From Vitrella brassicaformis (taxonomy: Eukaryota > Sar > Vitrellaceae), in assembly GCA_001179505.1 (NCBI GenBank), contig CDMY01000289.1:62441-126440 (forward strand): a stretch of DNA of 64,000 nt, in the 5' to 3' direction. The notes below the pieces were generated by a model. The model saw nothing but the letters and a program-made list of their open reading frames with translations. It was not told the origin of the DNA and did no database searches. This document shows, one piece after another, positions 35,179 to 47,431 of this stretch; position 1 is the first letter of the stretch; each line of letters begins with the position of its first letter. Made by a program: the position numbers and the translations under genes.

Positions 35179-35958
35179 ATGAGCTCAGCGTCGGCCGCGC
35201 AGCAGCAGCAGGAGGTGCCCCGCCAAGGCATAGTGTCGGCCAAAGACTATGAGGCTCGTCTGAAGGTACGTGCCGACAATTGCACCATGGAAATGGCACA
35301 GATCGGTCCATCCATCCATCCATCCATCCATGCCGTGCTGGATCTTGTGCTGTGGGCAGGAGGTGCTGCAGGAGGTCAAGAAGGCCAGCCGCCCGAACGA
35401 GCCGGAGTTCATTGATCTCTTTGGCATCTACGAGCCCGAATCCATGGAGGAGAAAATCGCTGACGAGCCCGAGAAGCACGAGCAGAAGATGAAGGTATGA
35501 GCTCGGCAGATCTGCACTTCCTCTGGATGGATGGATGGATGGGTGGACGGATGGACGGATGGATGGATGGATTGGACGGGTTGTGCTTGTAGGAGGTGGT
35601 CTCATCCCTATCTGAGCACTACCGCCGGCAGGGTGAGTGACGTCGGCATCTGACGCTCACTTCTCTGCATACGCGGGGATGGGTCAGGCTGGCGTGACTT
35701 CGAGAAGTGCAAGACGGGCCCCGTCGAATTCATTGCCTGCGAGGGCTTCCTGCTCACACTCGCCATCAAAGCTAAGGACCCGGTCGGTTGATAGCGACAG
35801 ACACCACAACACAAAGGCCGCACAACACCTCTGGTGCGTATTCATGGGTTTAGACAAAGGGCATCACCTGGGGTGAGTTTCTAGAAGAAATGAGCGCCTA
35901 CGAGGGGGGCGCCATTTGCTGGCGGGTAGGCGAGATAGACGAGGATGAGTGCGAGTAA
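35179..35958 (+). CDS. Small duplicated protein, copy 1
   Basis: Five exons (35179-35265, 35360-35494, 35593 to ~35632, 35688-35782, 35854-35958) give about 153 residues. It starts [16 protein letters not shown] with four glutamines and continues [13 protein letters not shown], then [54 protein letters not shown] and [19 protein letters not shown]. It ends acidic (EIDEDECE). No family recognised; it looks like a soluble helical protein. A close paralogue lies at 37645. The last intron uses GTCGGT and TTTAG, both shared with copy 2 in position. Confidence 0.7.
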
Positions 35959-36447
35959 GCGACGGACGGGCGCAAAGACACAACGAGGGGAGCGTCGTTA
36001 TGTCCTCTGGTGATGACACACAGGTTCCTGCGAGGGGGCAAGCGCGACTCATGCGGCCGATACAGACTCCAATACGACATCTGAACACCGAACACAAGAC
36101 AGAATGTGTGCACAGACAGAGAGCGGCTACCGTAGAAGCGCAGCAGAATCGCGTTTGGTTTGTTGACGGACCCATTAGTTTATTCATTTCATGCATGTCT
36201 GCGCAGGCGTGTGTGTGTGTGCATTGTGCGATGCTGCTTAGGACGGCCTGACAATTCGTGCGTTCGGAGTGAAAGAATGGATTGAATCGATCACGCACAA
36301 TGGCAGACTGACAAATGAATCCACTTGCAATGTATCACGACAGCAGCATCTGTCCGTCCAACAAAAAGCGACCCATGCTACACACACTACCTACAGAGCT
36401 ACAGAGGCTGGCTACTCTACACACCTGACGATAAACGTCTTAACGGC

Positions 36448-36750
36448 CTATCTCTCGGCGCAGCTGCAGCGTCTTCGCTCGTCGATCTCCTCCCGCACGC
36501 GCATGCCCATCTCGGCGCCCATACACCGCACAAACAGCTCACGCGTGCCGTCGTACGGCGCACCCTCGTCGCAGAAGACGCCCACCGACACCGACACGCT
36601 GTTGGCCGCCTCCTCGCGCAGCACGTGGAAATACGCGAGGAAGGGGGACGTCGTCTTGTCGGTGAGCAGGAACAGCCGGTAGCTGAGGTTGGGCGACCTG
36701 AGCCTCACGCGACAGACGGTGGGGCTGCTGGCGCCGTCTGCATACACATA
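36448..36750 (-). pseudogene. Duplicated 3' fragment of the MGNC F-box-like gene
   Basis: Matches the last ~270 bp of the gene at 39000-40322: DGASSPTVCRVRLRSPNLSY, LFLLTDKTTSPFLAYFHVLR and ELFVRCMGAEMGMRVREEID. Similarity stops abruptly at GCAGACGGCGCC, and the upstream sequence is unrelated and repeat-rich. The stop codon of the full copy is TCG-changed here, so the frame would run ten residues further to 36448. No 5' part is present, so this is best seen as a fragment carried in the segmental duplication. Confidence 0.65.
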
Positions 36751-36854
36751 CGCCAGCAGCCCTTCTGTCGTGGCTGTCTGCCTCTCTCCCCTCCTGTCTG
36801 CATGCCTGCCTGCCGATGCAATCACTACTTGCTGCGCAGCAGGGGATCCGTCAC

Positions 36855-37379
36855 TCAGGCTGGTTGCTGCACGCCTGATGGCAATCTTTGCGGAGTGGGT
36901 GGCAGCAGGCGGCTCCCCAGTGCTTCAAGCCTCCTGATGCACACACACACACACGAGTGGTGTTCATTCAGCAGGTCTCAAGTCCGTCGCTCACCTGAGG
37001 CGGGCCGCCCCACCCCACTCGCGCAGCAGGTTTTCTCTAAACTCCCGCGCTATCCGCAAGGACATCATGCCACACCTCTCGATGAACGCCCTCCGATACT
37101 CGTCCTTGATCGTCTGCGCACACGGACGCACGCACACAGGGCCACGTGTGTCTTGTCTTTGTGTAGGCGCATGAGCTCATGCGTGTGCGTACGCACCCCG
37201 TCTTCGTTGAGTACGGTGTCGAGAAGATATGTGCTTCATCCAGATCCGGGGTCAAGGGTGCACGGCAGCTCCTCGTCAATCGACCAAATGGCCTTCTCCA
37301 CCCTTGCCATTGCAGCCCAGTCCTCCTTGCTCGTGGGATATCTTCCCTCAGGTGCTCTCTTGCTCCACTCGCAGCCCAT
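36855..37379 (-). CDS. Small protein with an MGC start (possible N-acylation)
   Basis: Three phase-consistent exons (37197-37379, 36995-37113, 36855-36933) encode about 126 residues. They start MGCEWSKRAPEGRYPTSKED and continue WAAMARVEKAIWSIDEELPC, STYLLDTVLNEDG, TIKDEYRRAFIERCGMMSLR and IAREFRENLLREWGGAARL. The start Met-Gly-Cys is a plausible myristoylation plus palmitoylation signal. Family unknown. It sits exactly in the junction between the two duplicated blocks and has no second copy in the window. An open acidic frame continues upstream of the ATG (IDSSDDDGPSSVGNEWLS), so a spliced longer N-terminus is an alternative. Confidence 0.5.
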
Positions 37380-37644
37380 AGCGGCTCTGGCACTCAGCCA
37401 TTCGTTGCCGACACTTGAAGGTCCGTCATCGTCAGATGAGTCGATATCTCCAGCCGGTCAAAGCGGCTGTAGTCGATGGGTAGGCCTCCCTGAGGGATGG
37501 TGCGAAGCTTAGAGCCAGATCTGCCTCTGCGAGCTTGAAATCTCTGCGATCCTGGCATCGGCCAGGACAACAAGACGTCGTGTTCTCGACCTGCGTGTCC
37601 ATCGTCAACATCGTCGGTGTGTGCGTCCATCGCTCGTCCTCACA

Positions 37645-38427
37645 ATGAGCTCAGCGTCGGCCGCGCAGCAGCAACAGCAGCAGCAGCAGCAGCAGCAGGA
37701 GGTGCCACGCCAGAAGGGCGTAGTGTCGGCCAAGGACTATGAGGCTCGTCTGGAGGTACGTGCCCACACCTACACCATGGAAATGGCACAGATCCATTCA
37801 TTCATTCATCCATCCATCTGTTGTGCTGCATGGGTCTGCATGGGCCTGCAGGAGGTGCTCAAGGAGGTCAAGAAGGCCAGCCGCCCGAACGAGCCGGAGT
37901 TCATTGATCTCTGGGGCATCTACGACCCCCATATGATGGAGGACATCATCGCTGACGACCCTGAGCAGCACGAAAAGAACAAGAAGGTATATACCCAGAT
38001 CTGCACTTCCTCTCTGTCCAGGAAAGGATGGATGGTTTATGGGTGCAGGAGGTGGTCTATCCGTATCCGAGCATCGTCATCACCAAAGTACCCGAGTTCT
38101 ACCGCCAGCAGCCCAACCAAGGTGCGCGTCCGCACCGGAATGCACGTGTGGCCCGCCCCTTCTGTGTGTGCGTACCAGGCTGGCGTGACTTCGAGAAGTG
38201 TAAGCTGGGCCACATCGGCAATGAAGACGAAAAGAACGTCCTACTCACACTCGCCATCAAAGCTAAAGAGCCGGTCGGTTGATAGCGACGGACACCACAA
38301 CACAAAGGCCGCACAACACCTCTGATGCTCTCAGGCGAAGGGCGTCACCTGGGCTGAGTTTCTAGAGGAAATGAGCGCCTACGAGGGGGGCGCCATGTGC
38401 AGCTGGAACGGCAGGGAGTGCGAGTAA
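37645..38427 (+). CDS. Small duplicated protein, copy 2 with expanded polyglutamine
   Basis: Paralogue of 35179-35958 with the same exon layout. It starts MSSASAA followed by eleven glutamines (four in copy 1). It continues [98 protein letters not shown] and [19 protein letters not shown]. It ends WNGRECE. The third exon is longer than in copy 1. No family recognised. Both copies keep an open frame, so both may be expressed. Confidence 0.7.
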
Positions 38428-38999
38428 GCGACGGACGTTTGTATGTGATGTTTGTATGTGTCTCATGATGACACGTAGGTTGCTGGCAGGGGGCCATCGC
38501 GACTCGTCCGGCCGATACAGACTCAGCTACAGGCGCTGACCACTCAAGAGGCCAGCAGCAGCTGGTGTGTGTACAGGCGAAGACAAGGCTACACACAGAT
38601 CAAGACAAGGCCACCGTAGTCGCTAGCGCAGCAGAAGCGCGTTCGGTTTGTTGATGGAACGATGCACGCATTCATTGCACGCACGTGTGCGCCGAGGTGC
38701 CTGGGGACCGGTAGAGGACGCTTGCACGTATGTGTCTGTGTCTGCTTGCATCGTGCGATGCTGCATAGGACGGCCTGACAATTCGTGCCTTCGGAGTGAA
38801 AGAATGGATTGAATCGATCACGCACAATGGCAGACTGACAAATGAATCCACTCGCAATGTATCACGACAGCAGCATCGCATCTTTCCGTCCAACAAACGA
38901 CTCAACATACACTACCTACAGAGCTACAGAAGCCGGCTACTTTACACACCTGACGATAAACGTCTTCACGGCCTATCTCTCGGCGCAGCTGCAGCGTCT

Positions 39000-40322
39000 T
39001 CACTCGTCGATCTCCTCCCACACGCGCATGCCCATCTCGGCGCCCACACACCGCACAAACAGCTCATGCGTGCCGTCGTGAGGCGCACCCTCGTCGCAGA
39101 AGACTCCCAGCGACACCGACACGCTGTCGGCCGCCTCCTCACGCAGCACGTGGAAATACGCGAGGAAGGGGGACGTCGTCTTGTCGGTGAGCAGGAACAG
39201 CCGGTAGCTGAGGTTGGGCGACCTGAGCCTCACGCGACAGACGGTGGGGCTGCTGGCGCCGTCTGCGAGCAGAGAGAGGCACCGCTGCCTGAGGGACGAC
39301 CCCGCGCGCGTCGACCGGCACGTCTTGACGGCGTGGTGCATGCTGTCCTTGACGGAGAGGAGCATCTCGGTGACCAGGGAGGTGAGGGACGGCAGGTCAG
39401 CGTGTTCGGGCACACTGACAGGGGGATTGTCGGCGTCATAGTCGTCGGGGAACAGCGGAGAGGCTGCGTCGAGGAGGGAGTATTGCTGGTAGCGGCCGCC
39501 CTTGGTGTAGTTGAAGATGCTGGTGGATGCCGATCCATCAACCCACTGCGCGAATGTCCGCTTGTCGACCTCCAGCCGGGCAGCCAGAACACGCCACTGC
39601 CGCATCGCCTCCGGCTGCCCCACAAAGGCCTCCTTGTTGCTGCTGACGACAGCAAAGCTCCCTTCGCCCAACACGAGCGGCTTCCTCCTGTGCAGGTAGA
39701 GGATGGTCAGTGGCGCCTTCCATCGTGTCCAGTCACCACAACCCTCAAAGAAGAATATGCGGCGGACGAGCTGAATGATGACAGGCTGTGACGAGCTGAG
39801 CAGGGGCAGCTGAGGGATGGTGACGATCAGAATGGCGCCGAGGAGGGCGTCGAGGGCGGCGAGGAAGCGGGCGAGCTGCTGCTGGAAGAAGGCCACACCG
39901 AAGAGGGCGTGGAAGGCCTTGCTGGAGCGGCGGAAGCACAGCAAAGAGGCCACGCCGACGAAGGGTGCAATGTCGCTCTGCACCACTGCCGGCGGCAGGC
40001 CGGCGAAGACGTCCGAGGAGCTGCCGCCATGATGATCCGCAGACGACTCACTTGCAGCCTCTACCGACTCCTCTTCTGCACACACACACACACACACGCA
40101 CACACAGAAGTAGAGCATCAGCAACGCATCCGGCTATCACATGCGTGTGCCATGTGCGAGATCCTGACTGCATTTGGGCGGGGATCACAGTTTCCCGCCC
40201 GCGTGTGGCCGCTCGTGCACACGTCACGATGCATGCGTGCACCACCCATCCCGCCCTTGCGTACCTTCAGCATCCGTCTGCACAATTGTCTGCACGACAT
40301 CGCATCTGACGCAGTTGCCCAT
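39000..40322 (-). CDS. F-box-like protein with an MGNC acylation start
   Basis: Two exons: 40265-40322 encodes MGNCVRCDVVQTIVQTDAE, and 39000 to ~40077 carries the rest, with a (TG)n intron between. MGNC is a classic signal for N-myristoylation at Gly2 and palmitoylation at Cys4. After an acidic/Ser-rich stretch comes VFAGLPPAVVQSDIAPFVGV and LLCFRRSSKAFHALF, which has F-box-like spacing. The next ~250 residues include LLGAILIVTIPQLPLLSSSQ and LAARLEVDKRTFAQWV. The end, LFLLTDKTTSPFLAYFHVLR to EEIDE, is repeated in the fragment at 36448. It is divergent from the gene at 40436 with only ~110 bp between starts. Confidence 0.65.
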
Positions 40323-40435
40323 CCTGGTCAGACAAAGACGATGGCTGATCTCCTTCAGAAGGGGAGAAGGCACGGCAGGGAGGGAGTCTGGAGCGAGCTT
40401 GGCGACTTTGGGGCGTCTCAAAAGGGTGTGCCCCC

Positions 40436-43400
40436 ATGGCAATGGAAGGAGGTCAGGCATTTCCCCATCCGCTGGCAGTGGCGCCGCCCTTCACCTACCA
40501 GGCACACCCCGACGCATTCGCCGACAAAGGTACCTACGGCGAGATAGACTGACGTCCCAACGCGGATCTTTTTGTGGTCTGTCCGCTTCGCCTCGCCAGG
40601 GTGTTCGCGCATCGAGTCGCTGAGATGGTTCTACAAGACGATCACCAAGGTGAGGTGGCCATATAGCTCATGTCCACGCGATGGATGGAGATAGTCCGGC
40701 GTGTCTTGTGTCTGCGTGTGGCCATGGCAGGGGCGGCCGGGCCAGCGTCCAGCTGTGTGGATACCCGACACAGTCTTCTACGACGGAAGGAAACAACCGA
40801 CGCTGTGGGTCTTCACAAACAAAGTACGCCAGACACACGCTCATGAGATTCCATTCTACCAGGGCTGATCTGGTGTGGTGTCCTTGTGTACACAGCGCGG
40901 CCTCCCCTCGCGCCACCGGTCCCGTCGGCTGACGCACCGGAACATATTGAGGCATTTCTGCTCATTCCGGTTCCTCTCGACGATTATCCCCATTCACAAG
41001 GACGCATGGGTGGCCCTCGCCCACTACAAGCACCGGGGGCAGCTGGCCTGCCGCCTCCTCACCCTGGCGGAGCTGACATTCATGCTGCCCAATGGCGTGC
41101 CCACGGAAGCCTTCAACATCCTGAGTCTGCAGCAGCTGCCCCCGGCTGCTTCATTGGCGCTGCAGCAGATCGGCAGGGAGCGGAGCTCGATTGCAGCGGC
41201 GCTTGACTACACCGTGTTTGGCTCGCCCGCTGTTGAGGGCGGCGTGCAGGAGACAAAGGACCCCTTGTATGTGGAGATTGGTGGCCGGGTCGTGCTGATC
41301 AAGCCACATGCGACATTTATGCGTCTCCCGTCCGTCTATCGTGTCATTGTCGGTGGACACCCCTCTCCCCCCAACACGACAGAAGTGGAGTCCGTCATCG
41401 TGGCCAAGGTGCTCAGATGGACAAGAAGAGTACCATCCGAGCCTACGGTCTCGCCTCCGGTTGCTGCGCAAGAAGACTATCAGGGGGAATACGTGACGAC
41501 CACTCAGCCGACGGACACCAAGCCCGACATCGACCCTTATGGCGGGCTGTATCTGCCGCCATTTGGACTCAGTTCCCTTGCAAGGCGGGAGAATGCAGCC
41601 ACAGCACTGCTCAGAAAGAGGACGGCAGATGGGCTGTGCTCGCGGCCCATCTCTGCTACTGGAGGGGGAGGGGGAGGGGGAAGGGATGCTTCTGGGTCGG
41701 CATTCGCCTGTCTGATGGACGATGCACAAGCAAAGAGCCCGTCGGCGGCGAAGGGAGGGAAGGGGAAGGGGAAGGACGAGGAGCCGTGCAGCTGGTTTGT
41801 GTCCTGCCGTGAGCCGCTCGTGAAGGGCCACCTGGAGACCATCACTAAGGTGAGAACGATCGTCGACACAGACAGAGACACAGGGATGAGTGAGTCACGT
41901 ATCTATGCTTTGACCGAATGGATGCAGCGGTTGGTGTGTCACTTGTCTCGTATCGGCGGTGTGCGAGTCGACGGAATGCACCTCGACTTCATCAAGACCG
42001 GTCGGTCAGCCAGACAGCGATCTGTTTCCCCTCTTCTGATCAGGAGCCCTCTCTCTCTCTGATCGTTTTGTGTGTGCAGATGATTCTGAGGTCTTTCTTC
42101 TCGTGAACGTGTCAGGTGATAAGGACAGAGCAAGTGTCTCATCCTCCCTCCATCCCTCCCTCCCCCCTGTGTGCAGGGTTCGACATCACGAGCAAAGGCG
42201 GGCAGCTTGGCTCGGACAGAGACAGCGAATCGTACGCAAGTTCGGTGTCGGATGACGACGGCGAGAAGGCAACGGGTAGGAGAGGCCGCAGGGCGCAAGG
42301 TGGGCGTCGACGAGACAGAAAGGGCGAGGCCGCTGAGGGCAAGACATGGCTGGTGGCTGACGGACGGGTATGTAGGCGCACAGGAGGCATACATATGAGG
42401 ATTGGCATACGTGTGTTGTGGGGGGGTGGGTGGCTGCAGGTGTGCCTGTGTGAGGGCGACTTTTGCTCCATGGAGGCGACACTGACCCTCGGGAGAGCCC
42501 TACTCAGAGACAACGACACCATCGTGGAGAGATGGCAGAAAGTAAGACCATCACCACCCACACACAGACAGCCCTGGTATGTCCCTCGCTCCCCATCTGC
42601 TGTATTCAGATCGCCGTATCGGGCGATCGCGCGGAGGTGCGCATCGAGCCAGGAGGCGACCCACACGCGCCACACCGGATCTCCCCAGGCACAGTGATCA
42701 TCAGTCGAATGGAGAGGGGCGTGCCGCTCGAGATCGGGCGGACCAAGCGCATGCTCACGCAGCAGTACGTCAACGTCTGCAACCGGTGCTTCATGGCCTA
42801 CGCCAAGATCGACAGGGACCGACGGAGAGGGGAAGGGGGAAGCCCTGAGGCAGGTGTCCATCTGCCCCACAGAGGCAGGATGATGACTACCAGTGACATC
42901 CGGCACCTGCTCGACGAGCAGCTGTTCCAGCAGCGGAGGAGCCGCACATCTGTCGACAGCCATCTAGCCGCTGCTGCTGCCGCTGCAGCAACGGCGGCCG
43001 GTGAGCAAGACGACCACCCATCGAGTGCGAGGTCAGACACATAGACCGCGACACACAACTGCACACACGCGATACACATGCCCCGTCTCACGTGTGTACA
43101 CAGTTCAGATCGAGATCGTCCACTGGCCTTCGTCCAGCCCCAAGCGCCCCCTGCCCGCCGCCGGCAGACCACGTTCGAGCAAGCCCCCATCGGCACACTC
43201 CGAGCAGCCGTGTGGGTCGATCGCACACCGCCACAAGACACCCACACCCACACAGACAGAGACAGAGACAGCACGGACACCAACGACGCGGTGGACGAAG
43301 ACGATGGCAGCAGCAGCAGCCAGTTGGAGAGGATGTATGAGCAGCTGCTGGCGTGGGAGAGAGAGTGCGAGCGGGAGACCGATGCCAAGTATGAGAGGGA

Positions 43401-45067
43401 CACGCAGCACGAGTCGTCGTCGATAGACGAGACCGCTGCGGAGGCGGCTGCCCGTCGTGTTCTGTCCAGAGACAGCACCGAGACAACAGTAAGGAAGGAC
43501 GTACATACGGTTGGTCTATCACACCACACCACGCCGACATAAATCTGTCGGTGTCGGTGTCTGTGTCTGCAGCTGACTCCTCCCGTCCACCGCGCAAGCG
43601 CCCCAGCTGTTGTTGAGCCGCCCTGTGTTTCGTCACGGCGGTTTCTGCCCTCGCTTGACGCCAAGGCCCGGCAGGTGGCCAGGAGGGCAAAAGATACCGT
43701 GGAGAGGCTACAGCGGACTGTTGCACACGACAAGTACAAACAAGGGTGTGTGTGTAGCAGTATGTGTGTCTGTGTCTGTGTGTGTGTTTGTGTGTGTGTG
43801 TGTGTGCAGCCCATCCTCCTTCCCTCCCTCCTCCCCTCTATGGCGTCGTGTGGACGGTGTCCTTCTCGACACCCTCCTCTCCCAAGCCGTCGACGCCTAT
43901 CCCTCACCTGTCCCCATCATGGTGCCCTCACTCAGCATCAACACCACCACACACATTGGTGCACCATCGGATATGGTGCACCCGCCAATGCTCCGCTCGC
44001 CGTCGGTGGGCTCCCTGGACGGCCGGTGGTCCTACCACCGATACGGCCGGCGGATTGCGCGGTGCCACCCGATGCGGCTGCTGTGTGAAGTTTGGCAGAT
44101 GAAATACAACCTGGTGAGCCGCTGTTGATGTAGGAATCGTCGCATAGGTCGCTCTGTGAATGCATGGCTGAATTTAGGTGCGGGCGGTAGAAGATGAGAT
44201 CAGGAGAAGCCCCCTGTATGAGCAGCAGCGGGCGGCATGCCCCGCCACTGCCACGGCCGCAGCCGCAGCCGCAGCCGTGTTTGTGCCGAGCGTGTCGATG
44301 ATCAACGAGACCTCCCCTGTATACCGGACACTGTGCACAATCGCCCAGGCAATCATTGAGAGGTGAGAGAGACGTATAGAGAGAGGAGACACATGAGGTC
44401 TCGTCATTTTTCTACCAGGACGAACGAGACGCCCGAGGCAGATGGCATCGAGGGCCCCCTGACCCGGCTGCTGGAGTGCGTCAACCAGGAAGCTTTCCAA
44501 CCATCCGCCCCTCCCTCTCTGTCACGCCCTCTGACGGCGCACAGAGACAGCACATTGGAAGGGTCTCAAACACACGGACACAGCAAAGAGGAGGGCGTTG
44601 ACATCCGGCTGCGGAGAAAACTCTTCTCCACCGACCCCAAGAGCACAAAGCCCCGACAACGCCCCATAAGCGCCCCCCCTCCCCCAGGAGCATCCCACAA
44701 GCACCCCACACGCACCGGCCCCATCTCGAGTGCCTTCGATAGGCTATTTCCCCCTCTCTACAGCGAGAGGGTAGTTGCCATGGTTGACAGCATACTGCGG
44801 GGGATGCCGGCGTCACGTGAGCTTGCGGGTCAGCTGCGGGCTGTGAGGGAGAGGGAGGGTGTGCTCAGCCGCATCAAGGGCGATGTGTGGACGGTGCCGG
44901 GGCGGCAGAGTGGGGGCGGACTGACACTGGAAGCCAGGAGGTGCGTTCGCTGTGAGTCAGAAGGATTAATCGCTGTGTCTCCCCTGTCATGTCTATGCTC
45001 TCGTTGCTGTGTCGTGTTGTGGTTCCGCAGGTTCATTGGCCGCCACCATGCAGTGGTGGTCGGCTGA
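40436..45067 (+). CDS. Large multi-exon protein, possibly axonemal
   Basis: About fifteen exons, starting MAMEGGQAFPHPLAVAPPFT at 40436, then SRIESLRWFYKTITK, PAVWIPDTVFYDGRKQPTLW and a basic block RGLPSRHRSRRLTHRN. A long exon follows, then HLDFIKTDDSEVFLLVNVSG and, after an acidic/basic linker, LTQQYVNVCNRCFMAYAKID. The last two resemble, from memory, the 'FK-V-D-x-x-x-x-W-L-L-W' and 'V-C-N-x-C-x-x-x-Y' segments found in flagella-associated proteins of protists. The C-terminal third is Ser/Pro/Ala-rich with coiled-coil-like SQLERMYEQLLAWERECER. It ends RFIGRHHAVVVG. Most junctions were checked for phase, but the single-gene model over 4.6 kb could still be two genes. Confidence 0.62.
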
Positions 45068-46571
45068 GTCCCCCACGAAAGAGTCGACGAAAAAGTCCCT
45101 GAATTGCTCGCTCGGCTACCGCCTCCCCAGGCTGTCTGTCTGTCTGATCTCGTTCTCTTTTTGTTCCGTCTCAGCCGCAGACAAAGCCTATCCGCCTACT
45201 CACCTAGATGCCTATCCACGCAATGCAATGCAATCCATGCCCACATGCACGCAACAAAAGAAAGAGTCGTGATGGTGGTGGTGGTGTGTGTGCAGGGCAG
45301 CACAGCCAGCGATTAAAAGTGCGAATGTGAGTGGACGGGTGGGTGGATGTGGGTGTGAGGTGGGCGTGGGATGGACAATGGAATGGATGGTGGATCGGGG
45401 AGGGCATGTGACACCCCAAGACAGTAGTGAGTTTGTCAGTGAGTGCATAGAACACGCGACACGACAGGCGACATACAACAGCAACACGACTCCATTCCCT
45501 CAATTTACAGCAAAACTACGTTTCCCGACCACACGCACGGCATCCATCCATCCATCCATCCCTTCATCCATCTGTCCACCCCACTAGGTAGGTAGTCAGT
45601 CCATCATGCCATGCGACAGACGCGACGAGAGCAGAGAGCTGAAGTGCAGACCGAGATACGATACGACACACGAAAGACACACCAGACCAGACGTGACCCG
45701 ACCATATCAGGGAGTGAGTGCCATTGGACAGATAATATACACCCCGACATCGACCCACATCGACCCACACCGGCCACTAGGACACGCTATCCCCCTCCCC
45801 AGTTCCCCCTCTCCCGTCGACCCGTTCATTGTCCAAACCCATACAAACACACACTGGGGAAGGGGAGGAGGGAGCAGGCAACGGACGTCATTAGGTCCGG
45901 TGCGTATGTATGTATGTGTGTAGGTATGGTATGAAGGTGACGCATAGATGCATTGCATTTTGCGTATGGCGCGGTATCGACAGTGAGTGAATGAACCCCT
46001 TCACCCCCACCACCCACCACCCATCACCCACCCATCCACTCATTCTTCCCCATCTACGTAAGAGTGCTCTGCGCGCCCACACACATGCAGCCAGGCAGGC
46101 GAGGCACAGACAGTATGCAGTTGTATGTCAGGAGGCCATTCTTGCCTCCCTCCCTCGCTCTCTCTAGCTAGAGCTGACTGCCAGACACTCGACGCTCCAC
46201 TCATGGAACAGCATGGACGCAGGCACACCACAGAGAGAGGAAGACGGGGAGCACTCATGCAAGTGTGTGTGGACGGCTGACACACAACAGGGTATCCATG
46301 CTTCATAAACACACACAGGCATCGACAAAACCTCCTCCTCCCACCCAGTCAGTCGGTGAAACAGTCAGTCCTCAGCTAATGCACCGGCGATCGAATCGAC
46401 CCGACCCCCTTGAACAAATCCATCCATCCACCATCCCAGAAAGAGCACCATCACGCTCACAAGGATACATATCATCAATGTCATGCAGACAGTGTCTTCC
46501 TTCGTCCGTCAAAATTTTGTTGTGTCCATCCATCCATCCAGTCAGTCCAGCGCATGTTGAGGAGGCCTTGG
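45068..46571. other. Gene-free stretch
   Basis: No convincing exon. CATC/ATGG and TGTG repeats, including a 45543-45562 CATC run. Confidence 0.45.
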
Positions 46572-46925
46572 TCACCTTACCGATGGCGCGGTGTGGGGAC
46601 TCTGAGAGAAGGTCTCAGAGACACCATTCATCGCCAACGAGCTTGTCATCAAGGCCTCCAACGACACGCACGGGTCCATCCACACTTCCTTGAGCGTACA
46701 CTGTGAGTGAAGGCACTTTTCTGCATGTGTCAAGACAGTGCATGACTCCTCCCCCGCCCCTTGGCAGACCATGCGGCGTCCATCTCTAATCTCACACCTC
46801 AGATTCGCTGAGGAGGGGAACTGGATATGGGCGGCGCTTCCAAGAGTAGTCACGAAGGCAAGCAGCTCGTCTTTCACTGGTCGGGAAGGCGGCCAGCGGT
46901 CAAAAAGGCCTAGCTGGACCACCAT
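46572..46925 (-). CDS. Small intronless open frame, hypothetical
   Basis: 117 codons from ATG 46925: MVVQLGLFDRWPPSRPVKDE, LLAFVTTLGSAAHIQFPSSA, NLRCEIRDGRRMVCQGAGEE, SCTVLTHAEKCLHSQCTLKE and a tail to 46572. It has seven cysteines and no repeat-derived sequence, unlike the surrounding frames, which argues for a gene. An acceptor-like CAG before CTLKEVW and a donor-like GTAAGG after APS mean this could instead be one or two exons of a spliced gene. Function unknown. Confidence 0.35.
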   Translation of the reverse strand: MVVQLGLFDRWPPSRPVKDELLAFVTTLGSAAHIQFPSSANLRCEIRDGRRMVCQGAGEESCTVLTHAEKCLHSQCTLKEVWMDPCVSLEALMTSSLAMNGVSETFSQSPHTAPSVR

Positions 46926-47431
46926 TCCCCACTGACACTCACTGACGCACACACACACACACACACACATCACTCGCACACCTGTTCTCTCAGCCAGACA
47001 GCCAGCCAGACAGCCAGCAAGAAGACACAAAACAGCGACTCGATTCCCGTTGGCCACCCAACTTGTGCTCTCTCTCCCCTTCACTGTTGTCCTCTCCTTC
47101 GGCCTCTCTTGTGCCGGCCCCAATAAGGCACAGAGACCAGGTATGTATGTCTGTCTTCGCCCCCAGGAATGTCAAAACGGCAAGTAGCGCTAGATAACAC
47201 ATACATACACACATCACGACACACACGCAGGCACCCAGCACACCGGACACAGGCATACAGACACAACACGAGACGAGACGAGCCGACACGGCACACATCA
47301 TGACACCGACAAGCAGACAGACAGCCCTACACACCACACATACATACATAGAGACGCATTCGCACGCACTCTCACCCACACTTTCACGCAAATACGCAGA
47401 TGTGTACCCCAACCGCCATTCCTTCCTTCGT

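Noticed and set aside
36325-37512. 395-codon plus-strand open frame
   Set aside because: It lies antisense to the MGNC-gene fragment and the MGC gene, whose frames show splice signals and paralogue conservation.
38796-39791. 331-codon plus-strand open frame
   Set aside because: Antisense shadow of the MGNC F-box-like gene; high GC opens the opposite strand.
40341-40442. ATG at 40341, only 18 bp from the divergent MGNC start, as start of the large gene
   Set aside because: That frame does not join in phase with the next exon (it meets a stop). The frame starting at 40436 (MAMEGG) joins correctly.
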